Source of the DNA: Schizochytrium sp. CCTCC M209059
Taxonomy: Eukaryota > Sar > Bigyra > Thraustochytrida > Thraustochytriidae
Length of the DNA stretch: 64,000 nucleotides
Assembly (NCBI GenBank): GCA_000818945.1
Contig: KN805413.1
Span: 190,209-254,208, forward strand
Reading direction: 5' to 3'
Shown: in pieces, positions 38,438 through 49,200 of the stretch
Layout: each line of letters opens with the position of its first letter
How positions within the stretch are numbered: position 1 is the first letter of the stretch
The notes under the pieces: generated by a model
Database searches by the model: none
The model's input: only the letters and a program-made list of their open reading frames with translations
Told to the model about the DNA's origin: nothing
Position numbers and translations under genes: made by a program

Positions 38438-40318
38438 TCAGTAGAAATCTGAATAGAATGAAGCCGAAGACAGTGTTGATCGACCCGTGTCCAGCTCGCG
38501 GTACGTCTCGAGAGGGTGCGGCTCGAGAGAATCGCTTTCCCAGCGAAGAATGTCGCCATTACCCCGCTGCATTCGACGACCTGTATCGGTAATGCGGATT
38601 CCGGGCGTTCTGTCTGTTTTGGGGATAGTTTTGTCGGTCCAGTGAGCTTTCCAAATATTGTCCTCCTCGCGCGTGGGATTGCGAATTTGGGCCATGGTTT
38701 CTGATACTGTTGGCAGAGCAGAATGTCGGCGTCGTCTGCGACGCCGCCGCCGTCGCCGGGCGCCTTCTTTGTCATTCTCTTGGCGATCATCCTTCGGAAG
38801 AGCGGCATCACTCGTGTGGTCTGCATGTTGATTTGATGTGGCTGCTTCAGATGCGGCTCCAGACTTCTTCCGTGCCTTCTCCGCATCCTCTAGAGGCTTT
38901 AGCATTCGGCGACAACCCAGATACTGTCCCTTGAGCTCCATACTACGATGATCGTCCCCGACCGCGGCGTCTCCAGCTTCGAGCTGCGCAAAATAATCTG
39001 CGGTGCGTCGATGGAGCTGCGAAAAGGTGAGCTCTTGAGGCTCACTCGAGTCCTTTGCGCCGTATAAGTTCGTGAGAGCATCAGCCGATACCTCGACGCC
39101 AAATTCGTTGAGAACTTGGGCGACCTCGGGAAAAGTAAGTTTTGTTCTAACACGAATGTTTGCGCCTCCAGGTTCTTCCTCGGCTTGACGGAACCGGGCC
39201 TGCATCTTCACATGAGAGCTTTCAAGCGCGTTAAGGATTCGTGAACGCTGACGATGCGCTTCACGCTCCGCGTGCGTCATACTTTGAAAGCTTTTTGGTG
39301 CCACAGGCTGCGGACTTGGCGGCGCTTCCCTATGCGCCTGCTCGTCCGGATCTCGCTTCAAGATGGGTCGGTACGACTCCGGGATGAAGGTGGTGCTCTT
39401 GTCGATGCGAGAAAATGCGTTGCGGAACTGTTTGTAGGTGATCTCGTCACCGTTGTCACTCGCGATGCGAAACAGTCGTTCGGCTTCAGGGTGATCGAGA
39501 CCATAATTGCGGCGCATCTCGTGCAGAAAGTTGCGCTTCCGCACGAACCCGAATTCATCGGGTGAGCACTTGCGAAAAAGGGAAAGCATCTTGTTCGCCG
39601 CATCATTCGCTCCTTTGCATCGAGGTGAGAGGCGATCAAGGACCTTGAGCTGAGTGTTGAGTTTGTCGCGTTCATCACCTTCAAGTTCTTCGAGACGCTT
39701 GATATTGGAAACAATGACTTGGTGTCGTTTGGCTTCGCGCGTTGCACGTTCCTCCTTTTGTTTTCGCAAGGCCTGCTTTTGCTCCTCCGTCTTGCCATGT
39801 CCAATATTTCGCGTGTCTAAATCAAGGTAGAGACGGTCCGTGGGCGGAGGCGTCGTTCTTAGAGATGGTTCAGAATTTGCGCGCCATTCGTTCAAGGACC
39901 GCACGCTCTCCAGCGCTTCTTCTTGTTCTCTCTGCTGAAGCCGCTCGCGCCGTCTGTTGCTGCGCATCGAGGCGTCGCACGGTTCTCCCATGGTTTTGCT
40001 CGTCTGTCTCGCAGACTCGCGATACCTTTTCTTTGGCTCTGTCGATTGTGAAGAACTCACGAGATCTCCTGGCTTCTTCCGCCCAATCATGAGCACGCAG
40101 GCAAGACCTGCAAGCACTGCAACTAGAAAGAAGAAAGCGGGGAAAACAAGCAAGCCAAACAAAGGCTCACTTATCTTTCATTCCCTTTCCTTCCCGTCAC
40201 CTGACTGCCTCGTTTCCGCCAAAAGAAGTCCCCGCTTGTAGCGGCGTCACTTACGCGCGCTCTCGCACACACTCTCTCGCACACACACTCGATCAGTGCT
40301 CTCCTCCTTCCCTCGCAT
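38438..40318 (-). CDS. Unrecognised protein with EF-hand-like region, two exons
   Basis: Exon 1 is 40318-40255 and exon 2 is 40122-38438, giving 582 residues. Exon 2's frame opens upstream without any ATG, whereas splicing a GTAAGT donor to a TTTCTTCTTTCTAG acceptor joins it in frame to an ATG at 40318. An alternative start is the ATG at 40090. Visible features are a short hydrophobic stretch near the N terminus (AVLAGLACVLMIG), then charged coiled-coil-like sequence. Next comes a helix-loop-helix resembling paired EF-hands (LFRKCSPDEFGFVRKRNF, then RLFRIASDNGDEITYKQF), a second similar pair (FPEVAQVLNEFGVEVSADAL), a poly-Arg run of eleven, and a Tyr/Ser-rich C terminus. Calcium-ligand positions are degenerate. 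Similar EF-hand proteins occur in protist flagella, but that role is speculation. Confidence 0.6.
40123..40254 (-). other. Probable intron in the EF-hand-like gene
   Basis: A 132-nt intron on the minus strand with donor GTAAGTG and a strong polypyrimidine tract before the acceptor CTAG. The exon lengths keep the frame (64 nt before, phase 1). Confidence 0.6.
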
Positions 40319-40670
40319 ATCGTACCTCACCCCAAACACCACCACGCGGTCAAACAGATACACAGATAAACAAACATGTGGTCGATCGATGGCTTGTCGA
40401 CCTTGGCACTCACTGTCAGCCTGTGGGCAGTTCGAGCTGTGCGGCCTCGCACCGGATCAATAAAACCGGCCCAACGGGCGGCGGCTGCAGCCCCAAAGAG
40501 ACCTAAGGCACTAAGGAATCTGAATCTTCCGCCCCCACCAGCTTAGAACACCTCGGAGAAACTTGGGTTTGAAATTGGTGTTGAACTTGAGTTTGAATTT
40601 GAATTGAATTGGAATTCGACTTTGAAGTTGGTGGGGTTGAATTCTGGATTTGAATTTATTTGGAAAAGCG

Positions 40671-40710
40671 AAGGAGAAGAAGAAGAAGAAGAAGAAGAAG
40701 GAGAGGCGAA
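40671..40710. repeat. GAA/AGA microsatellite
   Basis: A purine-only run of about ten GAA units on the plus strand upstream of the paladin gene. Confidence 0.85.
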
Positions 40711-40962
40711 GAAGGAAGGCAAACAGTCTTCGTCGTCGATCTTGCACGAGACGACGCGAGTCGACCCGGCCCGACCCGACTCGAGCGCGAACTCGCGTCG
40801 GCGGCAGGCGTCCGCAGGCCCGCCCCGCCGCGCGCACGCCCTGCCGCGCCCGGGCCGAACGCGCGCGACCGCGAGCGACTGCGTCCGCAGGCAGCAGCCC
40901 GCGCGGCGGTTTGGAGGAGGTGCACACGGAGCGGAGGCCCAGCCAGATCGAGGCCCAGTGAA

Positions 40963-41016
40963 AAACTCGCTCAAAGCGAAAAACTCGCTCAAAGCGAAAA
41001 GCTCGCTCAGAGCCAG
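40963..41016. repeat. 18-bp tandem repeat
   Basis: Three tandem copies of an 18-base unit starting AAACTCGCTCAAAGCG; the third copy has several changes. It lies 57-110 bp before the paladin start codon. Confidence 0.8.
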
Positions 41017-41072
41017 AGCCTGTCGAAGGCGAGGAGGTGAAGGAAAAGGAGGAGAAAGAGGAGGAGAGCAGG

Positions 41073-44000
41073 ATGGCGCCCGGCAAGGAGGATGCAGGCA
41101 CCATCACGGCCAGCGAGCTGCAGCGCGCAAGGTCGGCCGCGAACCCGTCGCGGCGCCGAATGATGATGTCGAACAGCTCCGAGGCAGAACTTGCAGACGC
41201 CCTCAGCGAGGCCCGCATGCCCAGCGTGCAGGAGACTCTGCAGACGCGACATGGGTCAGTCCTGGACAGTCGGTCGATCCTCAAGACGGACTACATTCCC
41301 CAGCGGAGCGCAGAGTCCAAATCCTCGGACGAAATGTACCCCGTCCGAATTAGTGGCACCTGGAATCTTCGCCAAAGCCAGACGACGCAAATCTTCGGAT
41401 GTGCCCAGCCCACGGTGCCAGGCATTCGTGGTGTGCTGAATGTGCTGGGAGCAGGCCGCTTCAACTCGAGCCAGGGCAACCTGCAGCTTGGCAACCCCAA
41501 GCTTCGCTCTGTCTTGTGGATCTCTCTCCGCGAGGAGCCTGCCGTCTACATTAACGGACGGAGCACAGTGCTTCGCGATACGCGGCGACCCTTCTCCAAC
41601 ATGGATCAGTTTCAAGGGATCGATACGAAACGCCTTGAGGACCTTGAGCGCAGGCTCAAGGAAGACGTTGTTGCCGAAACCCTGCGATACGGTGGAAATG
41701 TTCTGCTCCACGAAGAAGACAGGCGCCGCGAGCTTGAGGCCAACTGGGAGGCCCTAGATCTCGACGATATTAAGACGCCAGACGAGGTGTTTTTCACGTT
41801 TCGCATGCAAGGCTACCGCGTGCAGTACCGGCGTATTCCCACAACCCCGGAAAAGGCCCCATCGCCCAAATTCTTTGATGACCTTCTCGACACGCTCATG
41901 CGCTCCTCGCCGGAGAACACCTTGGTTGTCTTCAATTGCGCTTCGGGCGGTGGACGTTCGACCATCGCCATGGTTGCAGCAGGCCTCATTCACATGTGGC
42001 GCGGGGTCATCCGAGTCCCAGCAAAGCGGACGCCGAAACTCTCTGCACCGAGCATGTCATCCGATTCGCGCGGGCAAAACGGCATGAGCGTCGAAACCTC
42101 GACTGCGCCTGCCATCAAAGACGATCACACCGCCGCTTCTAGCCCCCCTAGCGAGAACCATCGCGAGTCCGAAGAGGTTGCCTGTCCACCCGCAATCAGC
42201 CCAAAGATTGGCAAAGGGGGCGACGAGGCCGTCGTGCGCGTTTTGAGCGGCGTCGCCTTGTCTTCCATGGAGACCGATCTTCAAATGCCCGACGAGTCCG
42301 CTGCGAGCGAGCTGGACGAGCCCGCGCGCGACGATGACCTCACGCGTCAGCTCGAGGCAGGCTGGTACCAGCCCGTGCTCCATCTCATTCGGCTCATCCA
42401 CACCGGTCGCGAGGCGAAGCGTCATGTCGATTTCTTCTGCGAGGACGCCTCTCACCTCGTCGATCTTCGCGGCACCATCTTTGTCCAGCGCAGCAACGCC
42501 GGCCGCGAGCGGCATCAGCCTTCCGAACTCTTCAAGATGCAGCGTGCCGCCACGTCGCTTCACCGCTATGTTCTTCTCATTGCCTTTGACGCCTACATGG
42601 CTGAACAGGTGAGCATGATGATGTCCGGCAACCCGCCAAGTCCGCGCTCAACGAGCCTTTCCGGCGCCTTAATCTCGGAGCCTTCGTCGGGCAGTTCGCA
42701 TTTTCGCTTTGACGGAAATGGGATTGAGGGCATCTCCAGTGTCGGAGAGGGCCACTTATACGCTGAAGAACCTGCGGTGAGCAAACGGGCCTCGCGTGGT
42801 TCTTTCCCGTCCACATTCGCGCGTTGGATTGTCGCCAGGCCTGAAATTGGTCGTGTCCTCCGGGCGATCGAGGACGACCCGGAAAAGGCGCTCGAGGCTG
42901 TCGATACAAGCGCCGACCTCAAGTTGAGCGGAGGCCTTGCTGACGATGTGCGTGCTGCACTCGCGGCGCGGCGAGGCTCGATGCTCAACACGGACACGCT
43001 CCTCAAGAACGATCACTTTTCAAGCGGCCTCGTAGACCGAACGCAGGAAGCTGGCCAGCTCGACGTGTCGATTCGCGGCGCACCGAACTTTCGCAATGTC
43101 GACGGCACGCCCGTGTACGGTGTCTGTACGCCGACGGTGGACGCCGCGAGCGAAATCACGATGTACATTCAGAACGCCTCGAACGCCAAGCGCGTTTGCT
43201 GGACGAATTTGCGCGAGGAGCCTCTCGTGTACATCAACAAGCAGCCCTTTGTGCTTCGCTCCACGCGCGCACCTTTCCGAAACGTGCACACTTTTGTCGC
43301 GATCGACGCCGAACGTCTGGAGGCAGCGGAGCTGCGTCTCAAGCAGGACATCCTCGCCGAAGCCGCGCAATATGGTGGGCGCATTCTCGTGCACTCTGAG
43401 CGGGACGATCGCTCTCTCAAGGTTTTGTGGGAGTCGATTTCTGACGACGACGACGTACTGACGCCGCGTGAAATGTACGCGAGTCTCATGGAAGCCGGAC
43501 TTCCCGTGGACTATGCGCGCGTACCCATGACGCCAGAGGAGACGGCCTCAGCGGCGGACATTGACGCCTTGTTGATGCGGCTCCGCAACAACCTCGATGT
43601 GGGAACGCACTTTGTCTTTCATTGCCAAATGGGTCGTGGACGCTCAACCATGGCCATGGCTATTGCGCTCATGGAGCTCGAGCGCCGCCATCTGGAGGCC
43701 GAACAAAAGCTTGCACCCACGAGCGATGACCTCTATCGTTATCTCCTCAACTATGGACGCAGCAATGACGTGCACTCCGGCCTCGACGACCATCAACAAA
43801 AAAGTTCTACGACGCCGCTCATGAAGACGCGCTCTCACGTACGTGGAGACTCGTCCATGCCCCGCTTCCTTACCGGAAACGATACCGACGATGAAGAAGA
43901 CGAAAACACGTCGACTCCGTCGATGAGTCTCAGTCTCCGTCGTGAGGGCGGCTCCAAGACTCCACCTCTCAGTGGTTTCCCGTCAACAAATGCGGACACA

Positions 44001-45743
44001 ACGGAATCTGAAGCAGAGAGTGAAGAAGATATCTCTCTCGGCGCAGAGCAGGAGTTTGGCGTCATGCTCAGCCTCATTCGCGTACTGAGCAAGGGCAAAA
44101 CAGCGAAAAAGTGGGCCGATCTCGTCATTGACCGCTGCGGCGCGGTGGAGAACATTCGCCTCAAGATCAGCGAGAGCGCCATTCGCGCGTCCAAGTCCCG
44201 CACAAACAAGCGTGCGGCCGAATTTGTCGAGCGGGGTCTCATTAATTTGCGTCGCTACTTTACGCTCGTACTCATCGCTGCTTACGAGATTAGCGTCTCA
44301 GAAGGCGGTGACCGCAGCGTCTTGTTCTCCTCGTGGTACTTTGGTCGGCCCGAGCTCAAGACCATTTTTCACGAGATCAAGGGCGAGGAAGCCTTGCAGT
44401 TCGCTTCGGACAGCGTGCTCTCCGCACCGCCAACGGACGACACCGGCGCCGTGCCCCTTGCCGCCGCTGCCACCGCCAGTGGGGCGAACGGGGCCAATGG
44501 TTCGACCACACCGACGGGCGAGAGCGCGCGAGACCCTTCTCGTGACGTCTTGCGCGTGGTGGCGCAACGCAATGGTAAGGTGTTGACACGAGGAGCCATT
44601 GCAAAGAGCGACCACTTTCCGGGTTGCTCGCGTCTGAAGCAGTCGAAAGTGCAGATTTCAGGCGCCCCTAACTTTCGTCGGGTCGCAGAAAACATTGCCG
44701 TTTACGGTACGGGTATCCCCACGGTCGAAGGCCTTCGCGGTATCCTCAAGCACGTTACAGGTTCCTCGGATGCACACATTTGCTGGATCAGTCTTCGAGA
44801 GGAGCCCATTATCTACATCAATGGGCGTCCCTTTGTGCTTCGCAAACTAGAGCATCCGTTTGGTAATCTCGAATTTACAGGCATTTCGCGGCAGCGAGTT
44901 GAGGACATGGAGGAGCGCCTCAAGGAGGACATCATTAGTGAAGTTTATGCAAATGATGGATCCTTTCTTGTGCACGACGAGGACGAGACGGGTCTACAAC
45001 CAGTGTGGACCGAAGTCGACATTAGTGAGGGTTCCACCGCCATCCAAACGCCGCGAGAGCTGTACAACATGATGGCCCGAGAGTTTAAGGTGGCGTACTT
45101 TCGTGTCCCCATCACGGATGAGCAGGCACCGAAAGTGACAGACTACGATGCGATCTCGACCATCGTCCGCAATACGTCCATTGACACAAAGCTGGTCTTT
45201 AACTGTCAAATGGGTCGTGGTAGAACTACGACTGGGCTCTGTGTTGCGACTGCACTTCGGCTTTGGACGCGTCGCGAGCTCATTGGGTTTTCTGAAAAGC
45301 TTCGGAATGAGTTTCGCGCAGGACATGTTAGTATCAAGGCGCGGGTATGCTGCGAGACGGACACCCTTGACGTCGAAGAACGCCGCTACTTGGAAGGCAA
45401 TTACGAGGCCGTGGGCACTCTTCAGCGCGTGCTCGAGCACGGTATCGTGGCCAAGCGTGAGTGCGATGCGGTCATTGACGTGTGCGACGCAATGCAAAAT
45501 CTTCGAGAGGCCATTTACACGCTCAAGGTGCAGTCCGAAAGCGGAGACAAGTCGCCCGTGCAGCGTGCTGCTGCGTACAATCGTGGCGTGCACTACTTGC
45601 GCAGGTACTACCAGCTCATCGAGTTCGTCAACTACCTTATCTCAGTGAGCCCCGAAGATCGCACTAGCGTGGAGACCTTTGCCAGTTGGCTGCAGTCTCG
45701 ATCCGAGCTCCGATCGATCGTCAAACGTATTACTCTCCAGTGA
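41073..45743 (+). CDS. Paladin-like protein with three PTP-like phytase domains
   Basis: 1556 residues from the ATG at 41073. It consists of three repeats, each with the pattern APNFR..V YGTGIPTVEGLRG, then WISLREEPxxYINGRPFVLR, then a CX5R phosphatase loop. The loops are C289 (CASGGGR), C851 (CQMGRGR) and C1378 (CQMGRGR). This is the cysteine-phosphatase fold of PTP-like inositol polyphosphatases and of animal paladin (PALD1), which is linked to phosphoinositide turnover and receptor signalling. All three loops keep Cys and Arg, so all could be active, while animal paladin is reported to have fewer intact sites. Linkers between repeats are Ser/Asp-rich and disordered. There is no signal peptide or TM segment, so it is cytosolic. 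Inositol phosphate or phosphoinositide substrates are the likeliest, but this is not proven. Confidence 0.88.
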   Translation: MAPGKEDAGTITASELQRARSAANPSRRRMMMSNSSEAELADALSEARMPSVQETLQTRHGSVLDSRSILKTDYIPQRSAESKSSDEMYPVRISGTWNLRQSQTTQIFGCAQPTVPGIRGVLNVLGAGRFNSSQGNLQLGNPKLRSVLWISLREEPAVYINGRSTVLRDTRRPFSNMDQFQGIDTKRLEDLERRLKEDVVAETLRYGGNVLLHEEDRRRELEANWEALDLDDIKTPDEVFFTFRMQGYRVQYRRIPTTPEKAPSPKFFDDLLDTLMRSSPENTLVVFNCASGGGRSTIAMVAAGLIHMWRGVIRVPAKRTPKLSAPSMSSDSRGQNGMSVETSTAPAIKDDHTAASSPPSENHRESEEVACPPAISPKIGKGGDEAVVRVLSGVALSSMETDLQMPDESAASELDEPARDDDLTRQLEAGWYQPVLHLIRLIHTGREAKRHVDFFCEDASHLVDLRGTIFVQRSNAGRERHQPSELFKMQRAATSLHRYVLLIAFDAYMAEQVSMMMSGNPPSPRSTSLSGALISEPSSGSSHFRFDGNGIEGISSVGEGHLYAEEPAVSKRASRGSFPSTFARWIVARPEIGRVLRAIEDDPEKALEAVDTSADLKLSGGLADDVRAALAARRGSMLNTDTLLKNDHFSSGLVDRTQEAGQLDVSIRGAPNFRNVDGTPVYGVCTPTVDAASEITMYIQNASNAKRVCWTNLREEPLVYINKQPFVLRSTRAPFRNVHTFVAIDAERLEAAELRLKQDILAEAAQYGGRILVHSERDDRSLKVLWESISDDDDVLTPREMYASLMEAGLPVDYARVPMTPEETASAADIDALLMRLRNNLDVGTHFVFHCQMGRGRSTMAMAIALMELERRHLEAEQKLAPTSDDLYRYLLNYGRSNDVHSGLDDHQQKSSTTPLMKTRSHVRGDSSMPRFLTGNDTDDEEDENTSTPSMSLSLRREGGSKTPPLSGFPSTNADTTESEAESEEDISLGAEQEFGVMLSLIRVLSKGKTAKKWADLVIDRCGAVENIRLKISESAIRASKSRTNKRAAEFVERGLINLRRYFTLVLIAAYEISVSEGGDRSVLFSSWYFGRPELKTIFHEIKGEEALQFASDSVLSAPPTDDTGAVPLAAAATASGANGANGSTTPTGESARDPSRDVLRVVAQRNGKVLTRGAIAKSDHFPGCSRLKQSKVQISGAPNFRRVAENIAVYGTGIPTVEGLRGILKHVTGSSDAHICWISLREEPIIYINGRPFVLRKLEHPFGNLEFTGISRQRVEDMEERLKEDIISEVYANDGSFLVHDEDETGLQPVWTEVDISEGSTAIQTPRELYNMMAREFKVAYFRVPITDEQAPKVTDYDAISTIVRNTSIDTKLVFNCQMGRGRTTTGLCVATALRLWTRRELIGFSEKLRNEFRAGHVSIKARVCCETDTLDVEERRYLEGNYEAVGTLQRVLEHGIVAKRECDAVIDVCDAMQNLREAIYTLKVQSESGDKSPVQRAAAYNRGVHYLRRYYQLIEFVNYLISVSPEDRTSVETFASWLQSRSELRSIVKRITLQ

Positions 45744-46234
45744 GCATGCATGCGCAAAACAATTTTTTTCCCTCCATTTATTTGGGGTATGTGAAATCTT
45801 TCACCCTGACGGCCGTCTTCCTTTTCTTTGGACTCGGTTGCGCTTGAGAAAAAAAGCTCTTGATAACGTCGGCGGCTCGACCTGATGCATGCATGGTCCA
45901 TCCAGAATACGTAGACTGACCGCCGGGACTGGTGCTCATTTGACTCGGCTCCGACTCGGAGAGAGTGGGGGACTCCGGTCAAGAGTCCCAGATTGGGCCC
46001 CATTCAGGTCAACGGATACCTCGCTTGCCCTCCATCATGTGATTATTCAATGACAAGACAGTTTTCGACTCTCAATGTTTTTGACTAGAGCAGCGAGGCC
46101 AGCATCCAAAGCGGAGGGCAAGCAAGGACACAGGCACGTTTGGCGCAGGGGCGCCCGCTAGCTTACGTCTGCGCATGCGCGCGCGGGGGAGGGGGGTTGC
46201 AGACCCGCTCGCCCGCGAACCTGGGGCGAGGACC
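45744..46234. other. Intergenic region between paladin and the coiled-coil gene
   Basis: About 490 bp. The first 150 bp are T-rich and fit a 3' UTR. At 45945-45995 lies a small imperfect inverted repeat (GACTCGG...CTCGGAG, and GGGGACTCC...AGAGTCCC). The end is GC-rich and forms the 5' leader of the next gene. No RNA gene was recognised. Confidence 0.45.
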
Positions 46235-49200
46235 ATGGCTTCCACGAGCGAATTGATCTTGCAGGACGCTGGACTCGACGCTCTTGCGTCGCAGACTTCG
46301 TCACCAGTGGCTACATCACCGGCCGCGCAGTCGCCTGCAGTCTCTCCACGGGATCAACTTGCACATCATCATAATCGCGACGAACATCACCAGCAACATC
46401 ATCACCAGCAGCACGGCAAGTCTGATCCGAGCTGGGTATGGTCATGTCTCTTTTCGAAAGACCTCTCCAAGAAAGCAAACCCGTGCTTCGTGCCTATCGC
46501 AGACGTCATCATCTTTGAGGAGGCCAGTGATCATGACTTACATGACGTGAGCAACGGAGCGGGAAAGCGAAAGGCGAAAAAGAAGAGGAACCAAAGCCGA
46601 AAATCGCTCCGATTACCCACTCGATGGGTTTACACCAACGACAAAGGCAAATTGAGCTATCGAACTGGCAAGGCTATATCCTGGAACCGGATTCGAGATG
46701 CCTTTCTCGCGCTTAACGAAGACGAAAATTCTATTTGCAGGGTGACCATGGTCAATGGGAGCTCACACACACTCGATCGGGCAACTTTCCAGGCTCTCTT
46801 GGCCGGCGCAAAGCGCGATGGCGGCTTAAGTGCCGTGCGTACCATGCAAGCCTGCGTATCTCTGTCAAAGGGACGCGAGCAGCTGTGCTGCCGTGCGTCT
46901 TACTCAAGACAGCACGGTTGTCGAGCCAAGGTTCTCGGAGGGGTTCCAGAGAATACACTCGACTTTGAGACGGCGCTTGCCGGAATGTGCTCAGAATTTG
47001 TCGCCGCACTCGAGGTCAGCGCGAGTACGCCCATTGAGGCTTTGAGTCTCGATTTTGCGGCCGATCGCGATGGCGTGCTTCGTGTTGTGCAGGTGTCAGA
47101 GGTAATACGGGTCCTCGACAAACGCGATGACCCTCGTGAGGAGGATACGCACCGCCCTAACAAACGAGCTCTGACAAAGCCCGCACGCCGACGCGGGCCC
47201 AGTGGACGCTCAGATACAGCAAAGCTACACACCAGCTCGTCACCGAGTTTGCCATCTCTCTCTTGCCGGCGCGACGCTCGGTCTTCATCATCTTCAAACG
47301 CGAAATCTGCATCAGGACCAACAACATCCAGCCTTGCTCTGCGCTGCAGCGGGGACTTTTGTGGCCTGCGCGTGAACCAATCGAACGGTCTGGATGTTAT
47401 TGAGATTGATACGTGGAAATCCAAGGAGAAAGTTCCCCATAATGCATCTCTCTGGAGCGCCGAGCTTGACCGTGTGCGAGCAGCGAGTGCCTCTCGAAAG
47501 CATCGAAGACCCGAAGACTCACGCATGCCCAGTTCTTCATCAATGCACAAAGTTGGCCAACGTGACATTCTTCTTGCACGGCACGCAATGCATTTTATCA
47601 CCGGAGCCGTTCGCATCACTGATGCTGCCCTGCGAGATGAGGAAGAGTTTGGTCGTGCTTGGCGACAGCTCGACGAGAAACTCCAATATGACCTTGGAGT
47701 AAAGCATCCGGACCAATTTTATCAGGATGCTCAAGTGTGCGAATCTTGTGAGCAAGTTTACAAGAGACTTGAGACGATCCGGGCTCGCAACTACAACCGT
47801 GCTCCTGTCCAGCGGCCGCAATCGGAGAGAGAGGGCGCTGTCCGCTCTGACTCCACCGTCAAAGCCTCGTCGTCGCCCTCACTTTCGAGTTCCTCGAAAC
47901 GACATGAAGTGACAAGTGCACCTGGACGGAGCGAAAGCGTCAGTGAGCGCAGCACCAGAAAAGAGAAAGGGCTCAAGCAGAAGTCATCTGCTCTGTCTCG
48001 CCGTTCGCGCAAGGAGGACGGCTCTGTGGCAGACCAGTCTAGTCACGGGTCTAAGGCGTTGACCGTGCCAAAAAAGGCAAAGTCTGAGCAACATGCAGAC
48101 GGCACTGAATCGCAGAGCAAGCACAGCAAGCCAAGTCTTGCAGAAACTGCCTTTCTTATGCGCCACGCTGATCAGCTTCGATCCGAGCAACAAGCCAAGG
48201 TGCTTCAGCAAGAGCGGCAAGAGTCAATTCAGGAGATTGAACGCTTGCGTCGCGATCAGCAGAGCAATGTGGCCCAAATCAAGGCTCTGCGAGAAGCTCT
48301 AACAAAAGCCAGCCATGAAGCTGCTTCGCAGACGGCAGTAGCCGAGGAGCTCGGTGACTCGCTCCGAGCGACGCAAGAAACCTTGAACACCTCGCAACGC
48401 GGCTTTACACGCGTCATGCAGGAGAAGGATGAAGAAATCAAGCGACTTGCACTGGAAATGGAGCGTGTGCGTCATGCCGCTTTGGCCGCACAGTCGCAGG
48501 GCGAAACCTCAGAATCGTTGTCGGCTCAGCTGCTCGATGCGGCGCAAGCAGAGCATCGTCTTTCACAAAAGGTCGGCGAGCTTTCGCAGCAAGTCAAAGA
48601 TCTTGAAGCGGAAAACGAAGCCTTGACAACTGCCAGCGCAAAGACGAAAAAGGAGATACTTCGCGAGGTGCAAGGACGCACCCAAGACGAGGTAGCAAAG
48701 CTCACGGCCGAAGTGGAAAGACTCAGTACAGCAAATGACGAACAGACCGCAGAGTCAAGTGAGCTTCGTCATCTCCTCGAGACGCAGCGCGAAAAAGAAG
48801 CAGAGTTACGTCGCCAGGTCAATCAGCTCGGAGGCGAGAAACAGCGCTTGCAGGGTCATCTCGACAAGGCCAAACAAAGCCTAAAATCCATCACGAGCTT
48901 AGGGAACTCGGAAGATGCCGCAATGGCTGCTGTGCGCGCAACGGCGGAAGCAAAAGTGCAGCAAGTGAAGAACGAGCTCGACTTTGTGCGCAAGCAAGCC
49001 GAGACCGAGTCTGGCTTTGCAGAGGAGCTGCGAGGCCAGTTGACCGAACTGAAACGCCAGCAAGCCGAGGTCGTGTCGAAACTCAAGCAGGAGTCTTCCG
49101 AGCTCGCCACACGGCTCAAGGCAGAGCTGGCGGAACGTGAAAACCAATTTGCGCGCGAACTTCAAATTCCGCGGTCGCAAATAAGCCTTCTGGAAGACAA

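Larger units (their letters stand above)
40319..41072. promoter_or_regulatory. Divergent intergenic region with simple repeats
   Basis: This 754-bp region lies between two outward-facing genes. It holds degenerate TTGAATTTGAA words at about 40565-40660, a GAA run (40671-40710), and an 18-bp tandem repeat (40963-41016). The 40740-40920 part is very GC-rich and is probably the promoter and 5' UTR of the paladin gene. Long frames across it are low-complexity artefacts. Confidence 0.5.

Noticed and set aside
40090..40162. N-terminal transmembrane helix of the EF-hand-like protein
   Set aside because: Most of it is encoded by a likely intron polypyrimidine tract and the frame there has no ATG.
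40604..41353. 249-codon plus-strand frame with poly-Glu
   Set aside because: Produced by the GAA microsatellite and GC-rich leader, and overlaps the clear paladin coding frame.
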